Notes: generated from the sequence alone by a model not told the origin. A stretch of 64,000 bases of DNA from Exophiala sp. HKRS030 (GCA_023897205.1 JAHWDD010000005.1:2418001-2482000); one strand, 5' to 3'. Numbered from the stretch's first letter, positions 52,331 to 63,974 are shown. A program made the numbers and translations.

Positions 52331-55256
52331 TCAGGAGTATACCTTGACCTTGACGGCCAACACCCCATTGACGGCATCCTCCCAGCTCTCCTTCATGTTC
52401 CCACAGTAGTTTTCCATCCAGGATTCCTCGCACAGCTCCTGCATTATACTGCCGAGCTCGGAGGGGACGCCCTCGCGACCGAGACCCACGTCGACCAATT
52501 TGCCCAGCACGCCGGCCGCGGTGACTTGCTCTTTCAAGTCTCGTGCATCGTCGTGAATCTGCTTCTCCAGCTCCGAGACACGTTCTCGCACGTCACCGAG
52601 TGACTCCTTGCTCGGACTGGCCGCGACCTTGCCCTTGGCTCCCTTGGAAGATGTTTTGGACAAGACGCCCAGCAACATGGCAATGGCCTTGAGCGTCTCC
52701 AGCTGACTCAGGCTGTTGTGTAGGTCCTCCCAGCTTGGCAGGCGTACATCGCTCACCGAGAAGCCAGAGGGGTGCGTTTTGCGCTGTTCGAGAGTCTTTG
52801 AAAGCCATCGATCAAGCTGGGACAATACATCGTTCCATTGGTCTAGCTTGGCTGATCCGTCCCTGATGAAGATCACAGCCTGAGCCAGAAGCTTGTAACA
52901 CGTCAGGTTGGAGATTTCTTGTTTGGTCAGGTCCGAATTCTCGAGATCGTTGCTGACACTATCAAGCTGTGTGAGGGCGCCGTTCAAGGTTTCAGAGACC
53001 TTGGCCAACAAGGTCGACTGCGAGGTGAGTTGTGCCTCGAGATACGTCGCCACATTCTCAAAGGCGGCCATTGCTGTTATCCACCTTTCCTTCGGCAAAG
53101 GGCCACATCGGAACCTTTGCAACAGCTCAGGATCATCGTCACGATAAGAGGGGAGGTAGCTAAAGTCTCGCTTATCGACAAGGTGTGATGGACAGGGGGG
53201 TAACATGGTGTCTTGAGGTATCCCCAGCTGTCTCGCAAGCTTGCGCTCTTCGATCATAAACAGCTGTCGGTTCATACTGTGTTCGATTTGAGATCGCACC
53301 GTCACGCTGTTGTGGATGTTGGAATAGCTGCCGTGGCTGAGGCCTTCTCGAATGCCGCGGACAAGGGCATTATCTGCATTCTCGAGAATCGTTAGACCAA
53401 TACCGACGGCATGGGATGGATCGAAAGCTTCTTCGCCTGCACCGCTCGGCGCAGGATGCAATGTTGATATGCGTGTCAAGAAGAGGTGGCCGACAGACTC
53501 CCACTGCATGTTCTTGACACTGAGCCGCAGGAATGTTTTCATTGCCAGAGACATGAGGCCGAAGTGCACTTGAAGGTGGACAACTAAGATGGTGAATAAG
53601 TAATAGTCTCCGGATTTAGTACGTCCTGTCTCAAGCAAAGCCAGAGCGAACAACCCAAGTTCGTTGGAATTTTTCTTCATCGAAAGCCGAAGTATAGCTA
53701 ATGCAGCTAGGAACGCGGCTTCTTGACAAGGTTGAGAGGTCTCTTGGGCCCGTTTGAAGAGCAACAGGGTTCGTCGGGCAGAATCTATGAGTTGTTGTTC
53801 GCCTGCGTCGGCCGAAAGAAAGCTATAGTCGACTTTGAGGTTGAAGAGATCTTTCAGAATATCTGTGGGACTGAGGAGTGATTCGCTGAACGTGTCAAGC
53901 CGATTTTTGTCGAGTCGACGTAGAGCAATTTTCATGTCGTCGAAGCAAAAAGCTTTATCAGAAAAGTTGCATCCGTACTTCAGGCAGGTTCGAAGAAGGT
54001 CTTCCAGATGATCGTCTCCTTGCTCGCCTGATAAGAACTTCATCATCGCCATGTGTGCGCTCCTTGAAAATGCCCTTTCCGTACAGGCAAAGTCTAGCAT
54101 CTCTTTTGCTTTTGGTCGAAAGCTAGCACGACGTCAGACTCGTCACAGTAGCAATAAACATGTGAAACTTACCTCTCCGAAGGCAAGTTTGATAGTGCCG
54201 TTAGGTAGAGGCCCCAAACTTGGTCGTCATTCCGGGAGTACTGGCTTGACGATAGTAATCCATGGCAGTAGGAGAATGCCTCCTCCCACTGCTGTGACTG
54301 TTCGAGAGATTGAGCAAGCAGAAGCGCTATCAATTGACTATCTTGCTTGCCGATCGCAGACTTTGTATTCAGAGAAGCGCTCTGCAATAGCTTTACAGAC
54401 TCTTGTGGGCGACCAGTCGAGTTGAGAATCTGGACAAGCAACGAGACTTCTTCTGGAGTCGCCAGTTCTTTCCCGGGTGCAATGACGCGGTCCTGCAAAA
54501 CATCAGTATTTCCTCTCGCAGTCCAAGCTCGTTACAAACCTGACCGGGCGGAATCGCCTCGACAGCCTTGGTGATCATCCTGTATGCCAGAGTTCCAAAT
54601 AGCATGCGGTCTTTCTCTGGCACGCCGCTTTGTACGGATATCAAATAACACATGGCGATGTTCCAGAACTCGTAGTTTCGGTCCTTGGGGAATGATTTTC
54701 GCAAACCCATGGCGGCCTGTCGAGAAAGTGGCCCCATGTCAGCGTCCGTCTCTTGTGATCATACAGATATTCATATATCACACCTTTTGAGCACTGTGCC
54801 AGTCGCTTGAGTAAATTGCTTGATTGATCCAGCGCATAAGCAGGTCTTTGTCATTGGGCTTTGCTACTGCTGCTCTTTCCCACAGCTTCATACCTTCGCC
54901 CTCTGCTTCCATACCGAGAGCCTTAAGCGCATCCTGCAATTGATATATGGCTTCGGGGTTAGTGATCGGAGGATTACGCTTGCAGAGGTTCTCGACCTCT
55001 GCACGGCCGCGAACATGATGAACTGGCTCAGGGTGGCTGACAAGAACAAATGCTCTCAGGGCCTGTCGTGCAATGTTAGCCTCGCAGACACATAGACTCG
55101 AGAACTCGAGAGGTCCCGGCCTACCAGGAATCTGTCGGACTTCTCGCCCTTCTTTGTCCACTTATCACACGCCTGGAGGGCCTGTTTCCAGCTAGAGGTT
55201 GCGATAGCATCCTGTATCGGACGAATCCTGCGTTCAGTCACGCTTGGATCCGACAT
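52331..55256 (-). CDS. MDM20: NatB auxiliary subunit Naa25/Mdm20
   Basis: Five exons on the minus strand: 55256-55125, 55062-54784, 54716-54540, 54492-54173 and 54122-52331, giving 899 aa with all phases consistent. The protein starts MSDPSVTERRIRPIQDAIAT and continues KQALQACDKWTKKG, RAFVLVSHPEPVHHV, NPEAIYQLQDALKAL and FWNIAMCYLISVQSGVPEKD; this TPR-like helical repeat chain is the NatB accessory subunit. It positions the catalytic Naa20 on ribosomes to acetylate N-termini such as Met-Asp and Met-Glu, and in yeast is needed for actin cables and mitochondrial inheritance. Downstream, RHALDACRG-type repeats give way to a long C-terminal half of helical repeats. A second acetyltransferase auxiliary subunit, NAA38, is at 2.1 kb. 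Confidence 0.9.
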
Positions 55257-55702
55257 TCTCACATACCGGCCACCCAAACCACCAAAGGTGAATGCGCAGG
55301 GAAATGATATGAGGGGAAAATTGTTTTACAAAGACTAGTTGACAAAAACAGTGGATTGCGGAGTAGCCGTAGATCTTTGCCATCAGACAACTGTTGATGA
55401 TGGCACGAGCAAGCCTTCAACGCCTTGAGATAAATGTCTAGTCATAGTAAACACGAGATATTTCAGGGAGTGGAGATATGGTGCTATCATCGTGACCTCA
55501 AAGTAATTACTTCGTCACTATACGGAGTACAAGGTATCTCATTTGACATCAGGCATACAAGACGCTCCGCCTACTGTGACATTAATATGTGCATGACCAG
55601 CGCCAACGCTATGTGCAAATCTTGCTATATGCTCCTGTTATACATGTACCTTTCACATTTTCATTTACGATATATGGGCATCGCCAAGTGTTGGCTGTTC
55701 AT
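55257..55702. other. intergenic region between NAA25 and COX23
   Basis: 446 bp between two minus-strand genes, holding the NAA25 promoter and COX23 3' end. It contains an exact TACGGAGTA at 55521-55529. Frames on the plus strand are short and unconvincing. Confidence 0.45.
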
Positions 55703-56192
55703 TCAGCTGAACCATGACTTTTTCTCAGCTTTTCGTCTTGCCATCTAGGTAAATACTGTTAGCCGGGCCTTCGCGCCTTCAAAAAGGAGGACTCGTACCC
55801 ATTCTTTTTTGCAATCCCGGTAGGCCCTATTTTTGTGGACACGGTCAGCTCTACCAGCCTGGCGATGAGGGATGCGAGGATGCGAGATCAAAGGTTCATT
55901 CTGCGGGCAAGGCTTTTGTGGGCTGCGACGGCGAACCAACGCACTGAAAATAATCCTGGCACATATCTCTATCTCCTCCATTTCTGTTCATACACTTGAT
56001 GCTTTTGTTCGCGGCTTCCTGGCACGGATCGTAGTATTCTGAGGTGCGCTTTCTACAGACCATCCCCGATCATCAGTACATGCAGACACCCGGGATGTTG
56101 TAACACGTCACTTACGTTTGGAAAGCTTCATTTTCTTTGTTCCAATTGACGCCTTGACCAGCTGACTGGTCTGACTCTGCTGATGTTGCCAT
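55703..56192 (-). CDS. COX23: Twin CX9C mitochondrial protein Cox23
   Basis: A small gene missed by length filters: four exons on the minus strand, 56192-56116, 56052-55945, 55826-55799 (28 nt) and 55744-55703, giving 84 aa. All three joins preserve frame. The protein reads [20 protein letters not shown], then an [16 protein letters not shown] motif and [15 protein letters not shown], then [12 protein letters not shown]. This gives two intact CX9C motifs (DPC to KC, and MC to DC), spaced as in Cox23/CHCHD7, which enters the intermembrane space through the Mia40 relay and supports cytochrome c oxidase assembly. It is divergent from the ArsB-like transporter, 491 bp apart. Confidence 0.87.
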
Positions 56193-56683
56193 GTCGTCGC
56201 TATAGCCAAATATTAATCAGAGGGAAGTTGCACAGTTGCACGCAGAGCCCACGAGCTGCAAGAAACCGCAGTCTTATCGATAAGAAAGGGCCACTTTAAA
56301 GGCCTCTATTAATTAGTCGCCGCGAATGTGAAGGGAACTAGCGGTACCGAGCCTCGTAATTCATGGGCATCATATTCACCACTCTCATTCCTCTTGGGTG
56401 CCTCATTCATGTTCACGATGTTATTCACGTGGGTGACTCGTGATCGCCAAGGTCGGACGATATTTCTTTTCACTGCGAGGCCAGCGCCACAAGGTTACAG
56501 CACATAAAGATCAAAGGCTTTAACGCTCGTGCATTATCGATAGGTAAAAAAAGCTCGCTCACCCCCAGATGCTGCGCCTCCTAATCTTGGCTTTCGTATT
56601 CGGTCTTTAAAAACATTTCTCGACATCGTCCCTCTCTGTTTGCTGGACAAGTTTTTGTCGCGGTCGCCAGTACTCTGCGCCGC
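56193..56683. promoter_or_regulatory. divergent COX23/ArsB-like intergenic region
   Basis: 491 bp between divergent starts, containing both promoters. Short palindromic stretches such as TTATCGATAAG near 56274-56284 and ATTATCGATAG near 56532 are visible; their meaning is unknown. Confidence 0.45.
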
Positions 56684-58489
56684 ATGCCCGAATCCGGTGG
56701 GCAGCAAGGCCACTTGAATGGCCACAGTGGCTTTATTCTTGCTGTCTTTTGCGTCGTCTCGATCTTCGTGATTTGGCCTTTACGGATCCCGATACCCAAA
56801 GCTGCCCAACGACGTTTGCTAATCCTGCTGAGATCCGCGAGGATAATCTCTCATCATGACCATGACAAGTTATCCCAACAGCGACTGCATTTCTCTCTGT
56901 CGCTGAAGACTGCGCCCATCATTGGTGTGATACTACTCTTAGCAACGACCACTATTCACGGCAGCACCATCAAACTCGGGATCAAAGGCGACGCAAGCAT
57001 CAAACCGTACGATGTGCTGGTGCTGTTCATTTCCTTGGTAAGACAATCAGGTCTGTCTTTGAATACTGTCTAAATTTTCACAGACATACATCTCCATTGC
57101 TCTCGATGGCACCGGTGCTCTTGAGGCAGTGGCGCTCTGGGTGTCCAAGAAAGGTGGAAGCTCAGGCCGCTTGCTCTTCACCTACCTCTATGCGTTCTTT
57201 TTGTTGACTGCTTGCATTGTTGGAAACGATCCCTTGATTCTCTCGGGGACTCCTGTAAGTTACCATGAACAAGTCATACACGTCGAGGCTTACGGTTCTA
57301 GTTTCTTGCGTACCTAACTCACCATTCCAAACTCGAGCCAGAAGCATGGACCTTTAGCGAGTTTATGGCAGCAAACACCGCATCGGCTGTCCTGGTGTCT
57401 TCGAACCCGACCAACATCCTCATTGCAGGCAGTTTTTCATTGAATTACTTGACGGACTTCACGAAATGGACGATCTTGCCTTCCATCATTCCGGCCATCC
57501 TGACCTATCCGATCCTAATGACCATGTTTTGGAAGAAAATCCCCAAAACCTTGATACCAATCGAAGTTGATCCCTGGTCAAAGCTACGCGATCGCATTGG
57601 TGCCTTTGCGCTGAGTGCTCTCATGGTCGTCACAGTCGCCGTCCTGGTCGGCACAAGCTTTGTCCCAGGTCATGCCGTCGAAGTTTGGATGGTTACCATG
57701 CCGGCTGGTGTTCTGGCATTCTGCTTCGAGGTAATAAGCGATCTATGGAGGCCACCTCAGAAGCAGGAAGTTGCAAGCCAGGATCCGTACACATCGTCCA
57801 CAGAAGATCAAATTGTCGAGGCGCAGAGGGAGCAACTCCCACTGGATGGGCTTGCGAATGATTCGAAAGAACCGACGAAACCTCCTCTTCAAGCGAACAA
57901 TTCCAACCCGAACGGTCCCGCTAGAGAGAAACAATCTCTCCTCTCTTTTGCGCGAAACGTGGCCAGCCACTTTCCCAGAACCACGGGGACAGTCCTCCGA
58001 CTGCCGATTTCCCTTTTGCCTTTTGCCATGTGCGAATTTATTCTTGTCCGCGGCCTTGAGCAAAGAGGTTGGATCGAAGTCTTTGCTCGAGGTTTTGCGA
58101 ACGCATGTACCACTCCAGCAAAGACTGTCTTCTTCATGGGATTTGTCAGTGCCGCCTTTCTCTGTCCACTTGCGGGCACGAATATTGGAGCTACAATCAT
58201 CCTCGTTGAAATCATGCGAAACCCTGCTTTCTCTCAGTCTTCGGCTGCATTAGCTGACCATCGAATACTACTCGGCGCCATCTATTCGGTCGCGATGGGT
58301 AGTAACATTGGAGCCTTCAGCTACACGTTTGCTGGAAGTCTTGCGGGTCTTCTTTGGCGGGATTTGCTTGCTGACAAAGGCATCAAAGTCAGTCAATTCA
58401 AGTTCGCTCGTGTGAATGCTTTACCGCTCTTGACACAGATTACGACAGCGTCGGCGATTGTGCTTGGTGAATTGTATTGGTTTTCTTAG
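56684..58489 (+). CDS. ArsB/CitMHS-like ion transporter superfamily membrane protein
   Basis: Three exons: 56684-57037, 57084-57254 and 57302-58489, giving 570 aa. The protein is mostly hydrophobic helices with a hydrophilic loop near residues 320-385. The repeated ion-transporter signatures are visible: CIVGNDPLILSGTP, ANTASAVLVSSNPTNILIAG and, in the second half, PLAGTNIGATIILVEIM and MGSNIGAFSYTFAGSLAGLL. The paired NPTN and TNIGA turns are typical of the IT superfamily (ArsB, NhaD, CitMHS, DASS). Fungal relatives are annotated as arsenite or citrate permeases, but substrate specificity is not predictable here and no arsenic resistance genes are adjacent. The start ATG gives a hydrophilic N-terminus before the first helix (GFILAVFCVVSIFVIWPL). 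Confidence 0.82.
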
Positions 58490-59146
58490 CGTATTCACAA
58501 GGTGTCAATCTTATGGGACCTTTCTTTTCCACTTTCAAATTCCAAGGTCTTTTCTTCGAGCTGGGATTTGCCCAAGATCAAAGTGATCTATTGTCTCTGA
58601 GGGCTCGAGGTTTGTTGACACAGGCTTGAATCTATCTCAGTCAGATGGCAGACATGGTCAGAGAGTTCAGGATCATTCAAGAAAGCTCCATCGACATTGA
58701 AGGAGCCAAAAGCAAAAGGGGCGCGGTGATCAGGAAGATTGAACCACGCGCGAGAAAAGAGGTTTCTTTTCAAGTTACCATACTTCAACATTGCATAAAA
58801 TGCTAATTTCATGGACATGTCTCGTATGAAAGAAATACCTCAGCCAGCACTATTTTGTTTCGGATTGGTAGGGTGTATCTGGGACGAAGAAGATCTCGTA
58901 AAGCAGCGCGTGATAAAAATGGTGTTGGGGCTAGCTTATCGATCTCCTGTCTACGTCACTGGTTGCTTTATTTTTCTAACCCCCTTCGCGTTCCGATCGA
59001 TGAAAGTGACAGCTGGCCATTAGAAAAGATCATGTTCAAACACAATTCTAGGAAGTTATGAAGGTGAAAATTCGACACAGTTCGAGGTGATCCCCAGTGT
59101 CTCCAACACCACTCCATTACAAGGCCACGGAAGAAGACGAAGAAAG
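58490..59146. other. intergenic region between the ArsB-like gene and SVP26
   Basis: 657 bp between two plus-strand genes. A 77-codon minus frame (58588-58818) has no recognisable relatives. This stretch should hold the transporter 3' UTR and SVP26 promoter. Confidence 0.4.
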
Positions 59147-59851
59147 ATGTATATCCTACCCCTCCTCGGTTACATTGGGCTGGTCATGGGCTTCGGGTTT
59201 CTCACCCTGTCCATCGCTTCCGGCCTGTATTACCTCTCCGAACTCGTCGAAGAACACTCCGTGCTGAGCGCCAGGTTACTCCGACGGTTGATCTACGTGG
59301 TCGTGGTGGTACAGGTGCTTCTCTGGTTGGTCGACGGGTTCCCCTGGTACCTCACCCTCTTGGGGGTCGTCAGCCACGGTGTCTACGCGACCAACCTGCG
59401 ACACTTCCCGATAGTCAAACTCTCCGACCCCTTCTTCGTCGCGAGTTGCGGTCTGGTCATCCTCAACCACTGGATGTGGTTCCGGCACTTCAGTCAACCT
59501 GGGGGGGGTTATCGCGGGGTCCCGAGCAGCAGGCGCGATTGGTATTCGACGCCCGTCTACGATCAACCCACCTTCACCGAGATCGCGTCCTACTTCGGCC
59601 TCTGTGTTTGGCTGGTGCCGTTTTCTCTGTTCGTCAGTCTGAGCGCGGGAGAAAACGTCCTACCCAGTATGGGTTCGGAATACGCGACCGGTGAAAGACA
59701 AGGGGTGGGATTCCAAAAGGGACACAAGCGACGGAACACTGGGATGGCAAAGGCCGCCGTCAACGGTGCAAGAGATTGGATGAATGAAACGGGCGCGGTC
59801 ATGGGTCTGTGGCATGCTGAAAATGTGCGGTCCGCAAGAGGTTTCGATTGA
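59147..59851 (+). CDS. SVP26: COPII/ER cargo receptor Svp26 (TEX261)
   Basis: Intronless gene of 234 aa. It is a membrane protein of the ER-Golgi shuttle; in yeast Svp26 sorts certain mannosyltransferases and other type II proteins into COPII vesicles. The start MYILPLLGYIGLVMGFGFLTL gives the expected first helix; further helices are near residues 40-55, 70-85, 95-120 and 150-185. The conserved DQPTFTEIASYFGLCVWLVP segment and SLFVSLSAGENVLPSM are typical. The upstream GTG-start extension is ignored because the ATG at 59147 opens with the family sequence. It converges on the TenA-like gene, with 183 bp between stops. Confidence 0.9.
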   Translation: MYILPLLGYIGLVMGFGFLTLSIASGLYYLSELVEEHSVLSARLLRRLIYVVVVVQVLLWLVDGFPWYLTLLGVVSHGVYATNLRHFPIVKLSDPFFVASCGLVILNHWMWFRHFSQPGGGYRGVPSSRRDWYSTPVYDQPTFTEIASYFGLCVWLVPFSLFVSLSAGENVLPSMGSEYATGERQGVGFQKGHKRRNTGMAKAAVNGARDWMNETGAVMGLWHAENVRSARGFD

Positions 59852-60034
59852 GACGAGAGACAACGGAATACACGGGACAATGATTATCAAAACTGAGAGA
59901 TTGGCCAGAGTCCTCGACCAACTCCTTCGTGGTCATACATCAGGCCCGTTCCCGTTACCTTGGACCGAGAGGTTGCTCTGAAGACCCGGCATAAGCTGGT
60001 GGACATGAACGAAGATTCAGATACGAATTGGGTT

Positions 60035-60961
60035 CTACGACGCTTCCTCGTTCTTGGCTTCTTCCTCTTCTACCGAGGGCCAAAACTTTGCCTCAATATC
60101 GAGTATATGCACCCACACAGCCGTATATACATTGAATCTCCGATTGATGGCGTTTTCACGCTCAGCCAACAAATCCGTCACTTTTGCGATGTCCTCGACA
60201 AACTTTTCAAAGTCGGAGCTTGTCCAGTTCGGAATGAACTCACCGCGCAGTGCCCCGCCATCATCATCGGCATGAGGTTCTGGCGGTCCAGAAGGCTTCA
60301 TGAATGACGAAGCGAAAGTCCATGCAGTCAGGTAACATTTTTCGGTGGCCCACAAGACCACCAGGCCTTCGAGTAAGCTCATACTAGGGTCGGTGCCGAA
60401 GGCTCGGAATAGGTCAATGTATTGCTTTGTGGCTGGTTCGGCGGTGAAAGGGACGCCTGGTCTAGAAGAAGCGTCGATCTGTAGGCCATATTTTTCCGCA
60501 GTGTCGTTGAAGAATCGCAATTCTCTGTGGATGTTTTCGAGTGCGGATGAGAGTAAATTGACGATGCGCCAACGCAGTGACTTGGATTGGTCGGTGACGT
60601 TGTAGGGCAGGTCGACTCGGGAAATCAGTGCGCCGATGAAGCCGATGTAGGACTGAGCGTACAGGCGGTCCTGCGACAGCCAACGTTGGAGGGTTTCTTT
60701 GGGAAGGGTGCCCAGTCCAGCCTGGCGGAGAAATGGATGCTGCGTCGCCACGTAGAAAGATTGAGGGGCAGAATTGAGCAATAGACTCGTCAAGGATGGA
60801 GGCCGGTTGAGTTCCGAGGGTCGTAACGCCGCCGGTGGTGAAGAGAGGTTGTGTACAGGTTCACCGGGTCTGTCATGACTGCCATGCTGGGGTGTAGAGA
60901 CGTCTGTTTTGGTATGGGAAGCGGCTGACTCGCCGCCGGCGTTTGGAGAGGAATTATCCAT
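60035..60961 (-). CDS. TenA/Thi-4-like heme-oxygenase-fold protein
   Basis: Intronless gene of 308 aa. After a disordered N-terminus of about 60 residues the sequence becomes helical: FYVATQHPFLRQAGLGTLPK, TLQRWLSQDRLYAQSYIGFI, IHRELRFFNDTAEKYGL and CYLTAWTFASSF. These match the TenA/Thi-4 fold, shared by thiaminase II, PQQ biosynthesis protein C and fungal proteins such as Pet18. The usual catalytic cysteine of TenA is not clear here, so enzymatic thiaminase activity is doubtful. It is divergent from the short-chain dehydrogenase 1.3 kb away and converges on SVP26. Function unassigned. Confidence 0.75.
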   Translation of the reverse strand: MDNSSPNAGGESAASHTKTDVSTPQHGSHDRPGEPVHNLSSPPAALRPSELNRPPSLTSLLLNSAPQSFYVATQHPFLRQAGLGTLPKETLQRWLSQDRLYAQSYIGFIGALISRVDLPYNVTDQSKSLRWRIVNLLSSALENIHRELRFFNDTAEKYGLQIDASSRPGVPFTAEPATKQYIDLFRAFGTDPSMSLLEGLVVLWATEKCYLTAWTFASSFMKPSGPPEPHADDDGGALRGEFIPNWTSSDFEKFVEDIAKVTDLLAERENAINRRFNVYTAVWVHILDIEAKFWPSVEEEEAKNEEAS

Positions 60962-62257
60962 GGACTGTCGAAAAGAAAAAGACCGGTGCTGGGTTAGACT
61001 TGGAGTGATGAATGTAAAGGTGACAGTAAAACAGGTTCTAGATGAGCTGTTGTACGGTATATATCCCCGTGTTTACCTGGTGTAAGCTCTTCCTGCGGCT
61101 TGGATCGGACGAGGTTCAAAGAAAGGAATTTCCCTTTTTTTTCCCCCCTTCGTTTACTAGGTCAGGCGTTCCAACATGACAGAGAGTGCGATCGGAAAAA
61201 AAAAAGAGAAAGAACCAGAAGCTGTTTGGAAAATTTTATTGGTCGTCTCACAGATCTTGTCTTGTTTGGTTGTTGTTCTGGTTATATCTTTTGTTCTCAA
61301 GACAAAATAATGACTTTGCATGATACGAGTTCGAGAGGTGGCCAAAAAGACTCGTCGTTTGGTCGCAAAGAACAGAAAATAAACAACCCCGCAGGTCAAG
61401 GGAGTTCGGTACTCCGTACATGGAGTGTAAACTCACAATCCTTATCGATAAAGGGGGGAGAGAGAGAGAAGGGAATGCGGTCGAGATGCAGCCAATAACT
61501 ACTGTACATATTGTTCCCCCCTCCATTCCGGAGCTTCTCCTGACGTTTTACTGCACGGAGCCCATCTTCTACCTCGGACTTGTTCTGGCCACGCCACAAG
61601 CATACTGACAACAAGACTATTTTTACTCCGTATAATTTTCAGGGGTAAAAAACGAGGTGTCAAATCGTCACGAGAGCACCGTGTTCAATAACAAAACCCC
61701 CGTGGCCTTAAGGACTCGAGCCCCGTACTCACCTTGTCCCACCTGTCTTTATCTCGTTCATCTCTCTCCATGTGTCGCTGAAAAAACAAGACAAGAGTAC
61801 GGGTGACAAACAAGGAAGTTGACCATTAGTTGGTGTTTCCCCGTCCGGCGTATTACTCACCTCGACCTTTTTTCGGGAGTTCGACAACACCACTAGATCG
61901 TTTTCGGAAGGCGGACGACAAGTACTGAGTAGAGTATCTTGCGAACTACTTGGCTCCTTTATTACCATTCACCACGAATACCCTCTTTCATTCTCCTTAA
62001 ACGGTAAGTGACCTTTGGTTTTTGTTTTTCTCTTGGCCTCTCCTATCTCCGTACCTTTGCTGTCTCATTCCGATATTACCTTGACCACCTCCGTCCCGAG
62101 AGCAGATTGTACAAGAAGAAAAAAAGTACAAAGTCCACGTCGCAGACTCAAACCTGTCCACCGACACCTTTCTTTTTCCTTTTCAACTCTTGAACAAGTT
62201 ACTCATCTTGTCTCTGTCTCTCTCTCTTTAGGAATCATTTCGAGTGCAAAAGCCAAG
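60962..62257. other. intergenic region between TenA-like gene and SDR
   Basis: 1.3 kb between divergent starts, holding both promoters. It contains two exact TACTCCGTA motifs (61410-61418 and 61624-61632) and CT-rich stretches before the SDR start. Frames of up to 132 codons here have no recognisable features. Confidence 0.5.
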
Positions 62258-63396
62258 ATGCCTCGAGTTTTTCTCATCACCGGTTGTTCCACCGGTTTCG
62301 GGAGAGAATACGCCCAGCAAGTCTTGGACCGTGGAGATCGAGTGGTCGCGACCGCCAGGGACCCCGACAAGATTCCTCTACAGAACGCCACCCCAGACAA
62401 CCACCTCGCCCTCCGACTCGACGTGACCGACCCGGAGAGCGTCAGGGCGGCCTTCGCCTCGGCCCTGTCCAAGTTCGGCCGGGTCGACGTCGTCGTCAAC
62501 AACGCCGGGTACGGCCTGGCCGGTTGCTTCGAAGCCTACACCGACGGTCAGGTCCGACGGCAGATGGAGATCAATTTCTTCGGCCTGATCGACGTCACCC
62601 GGGAAGCCATGAGGGTCATGAGGGACTGTCAATCCCCCCCGGGCGGGCTGATCCAACAGGTCACCAGCATAGGGGGTCAGAGGGGCGTGCCGCTCTTCAG
62701 TGTTTACTGTGCCAGCAAATGGGCGGTCGAGGGCTTCACCGAGGCCGTCAGCCTGGAGGTGAAACCCGAATGGAACATTCGGTTCACGTGCGTCGAACCG
62801 GGCGGGTTCAGGACGGACTGGGCCGGCCGGAGTATGCAATTCGCAGACACTCATCCAGCTTATGATCGTGAGTTTTTTGCAGCGGAATCCTCCCCCCCCC
62901 CCCCCCAAAAAGACAAGTGCTGATTACGAGTCTGACACAACCAAAAAAACAGACATGAATGCAATGGAACGCATGGCGGCTCGTCATGGTAACCAAGCGG
63001 GTGACCCTGTAAAAGGTGCCAAGGCAATGTACGAACTGGCCTCGATGAAAGATCCTCCCTTGAGATGTGTCATTGGTAGTGATGCCGTAAGTATTCTCAC
63101 ACCAGACGACGTCGTCGTCGCCGCCCACTTTATTTCCCTCCACTTTTTTGTCACGACAATACAGCCTGTCTTCCCCCACCCCCCCAACCCTGTCAATACT
63201 GCGATTCCATCACAAGGCCTGTCGAGACTCTTTTTTTTTCTAACTTTTGGACGATGAAAAAAAAATTTCTTAGTATGCCGCAATCATGAACAAACTAGAA
63301 CAGTACGAACAGAATTACAAAAAGTACGAGACCCTGAGCAACTCCACCGACGTCGACGGTCACAAGCCCGCACCAAACCCTTATACTTCTTCTTGA
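62258..63396 (+). CDS. Short-chain dehydrogenase/reductase (SDR)
   Basis: Three exons: 62258-62867, 62953-63086 and 63274-63396, giving 288 aa. The classical SDR cofactor loop TGCSTGFG sits at residues 8-15, so an NAD(P)(H) partner is expected. Other signatures are the NNAGYG motif, an LDVTDPESV acid position, and the catalytic YCASK (Tyr-x3-Lys) with an upstream Ser in TSIGGQRG. The C-terminal half matches SDRs that act on steroids, retinol-like or short aldehydes, but substrate is not deducible. The first intron holds a 15-C run (62892-62906), and the second is 187 bp, longer than most here. The gene starts at the first ATG of the SDR fold; an upstream GTG-frame extension is ignored. Confidence 0.9.
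62892..62906. repeat. poly-C run in SDR intron 1
   Basis: Fifteen consecutive C, followed directly by AAAA, inside the first SDR intron. Confidence 0.95.
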
Positions 63397-63426
63397 GAGG
63401 CACGTGGCCGAGGGGATAAAATAGAA

Positions 63427-63563
63427 AGAGAGAGAGAGAGAGGGAGAGAGAGAGAGAGGGAGAGAGAGAGGGAGAGAGAGAGAGAGGGAGAGAGAGAGAG
63501 AGGGAGAGAGAGAGAGAGGGAGAGAGAGAGAGAGGGAGAGAGAGAGAGAGGGAGAGAGAGAGA

Positions 63564-63596
<33 letters not shown>
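63427..63596. repeat. (GA)n minisatellite with periodic GGG
   Basis: 170 bp of GA dinucleotides punctuated by GGG at intervals that alternate mostly between 10, 12 and 14 bases, just after the SDR stop. Confidence 0.95.
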
Positions 63597-63600
<4 letters not shown>

Positions 63601-63918
63601 ATCAATCTCTCTTGGAATGACAGACACGGAAGTGTAGGTAGGTATATTTCCATATCTACACTTGCCCCCGTGTGCCGCCTGGTATTGAAGGAAACAGGGA
63701 CCCGGCGTGGGCGGAACGATTCCCCAGGGGTTTCATGAAACAAAGGCACCGAGAGGTATTTAATGGTCGAGTAGATACCCTAGTCAGGACGCTGGCAAGT
63801 CTCCAGATGCAGCCTGGAAGTTGCACTCTGAATACTTGGCAAAGGACCGAACCCTGATGATCAACCGTCCAGAAATCTAGAATGTCGATATCAAAGCTTT
63901 TGAATCGTATTGGTACAT

Positions 63919-63974
63919 ATACACACACACGCACACACGCACACACACACACTCTCTCTCTCCCTCACACACAC
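63919..63974. repeat. compound CA/TC microsatellite
   Basis: CA repeats interrupted by single G, then TC repeats, then CA again. Confidence 0.9.
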
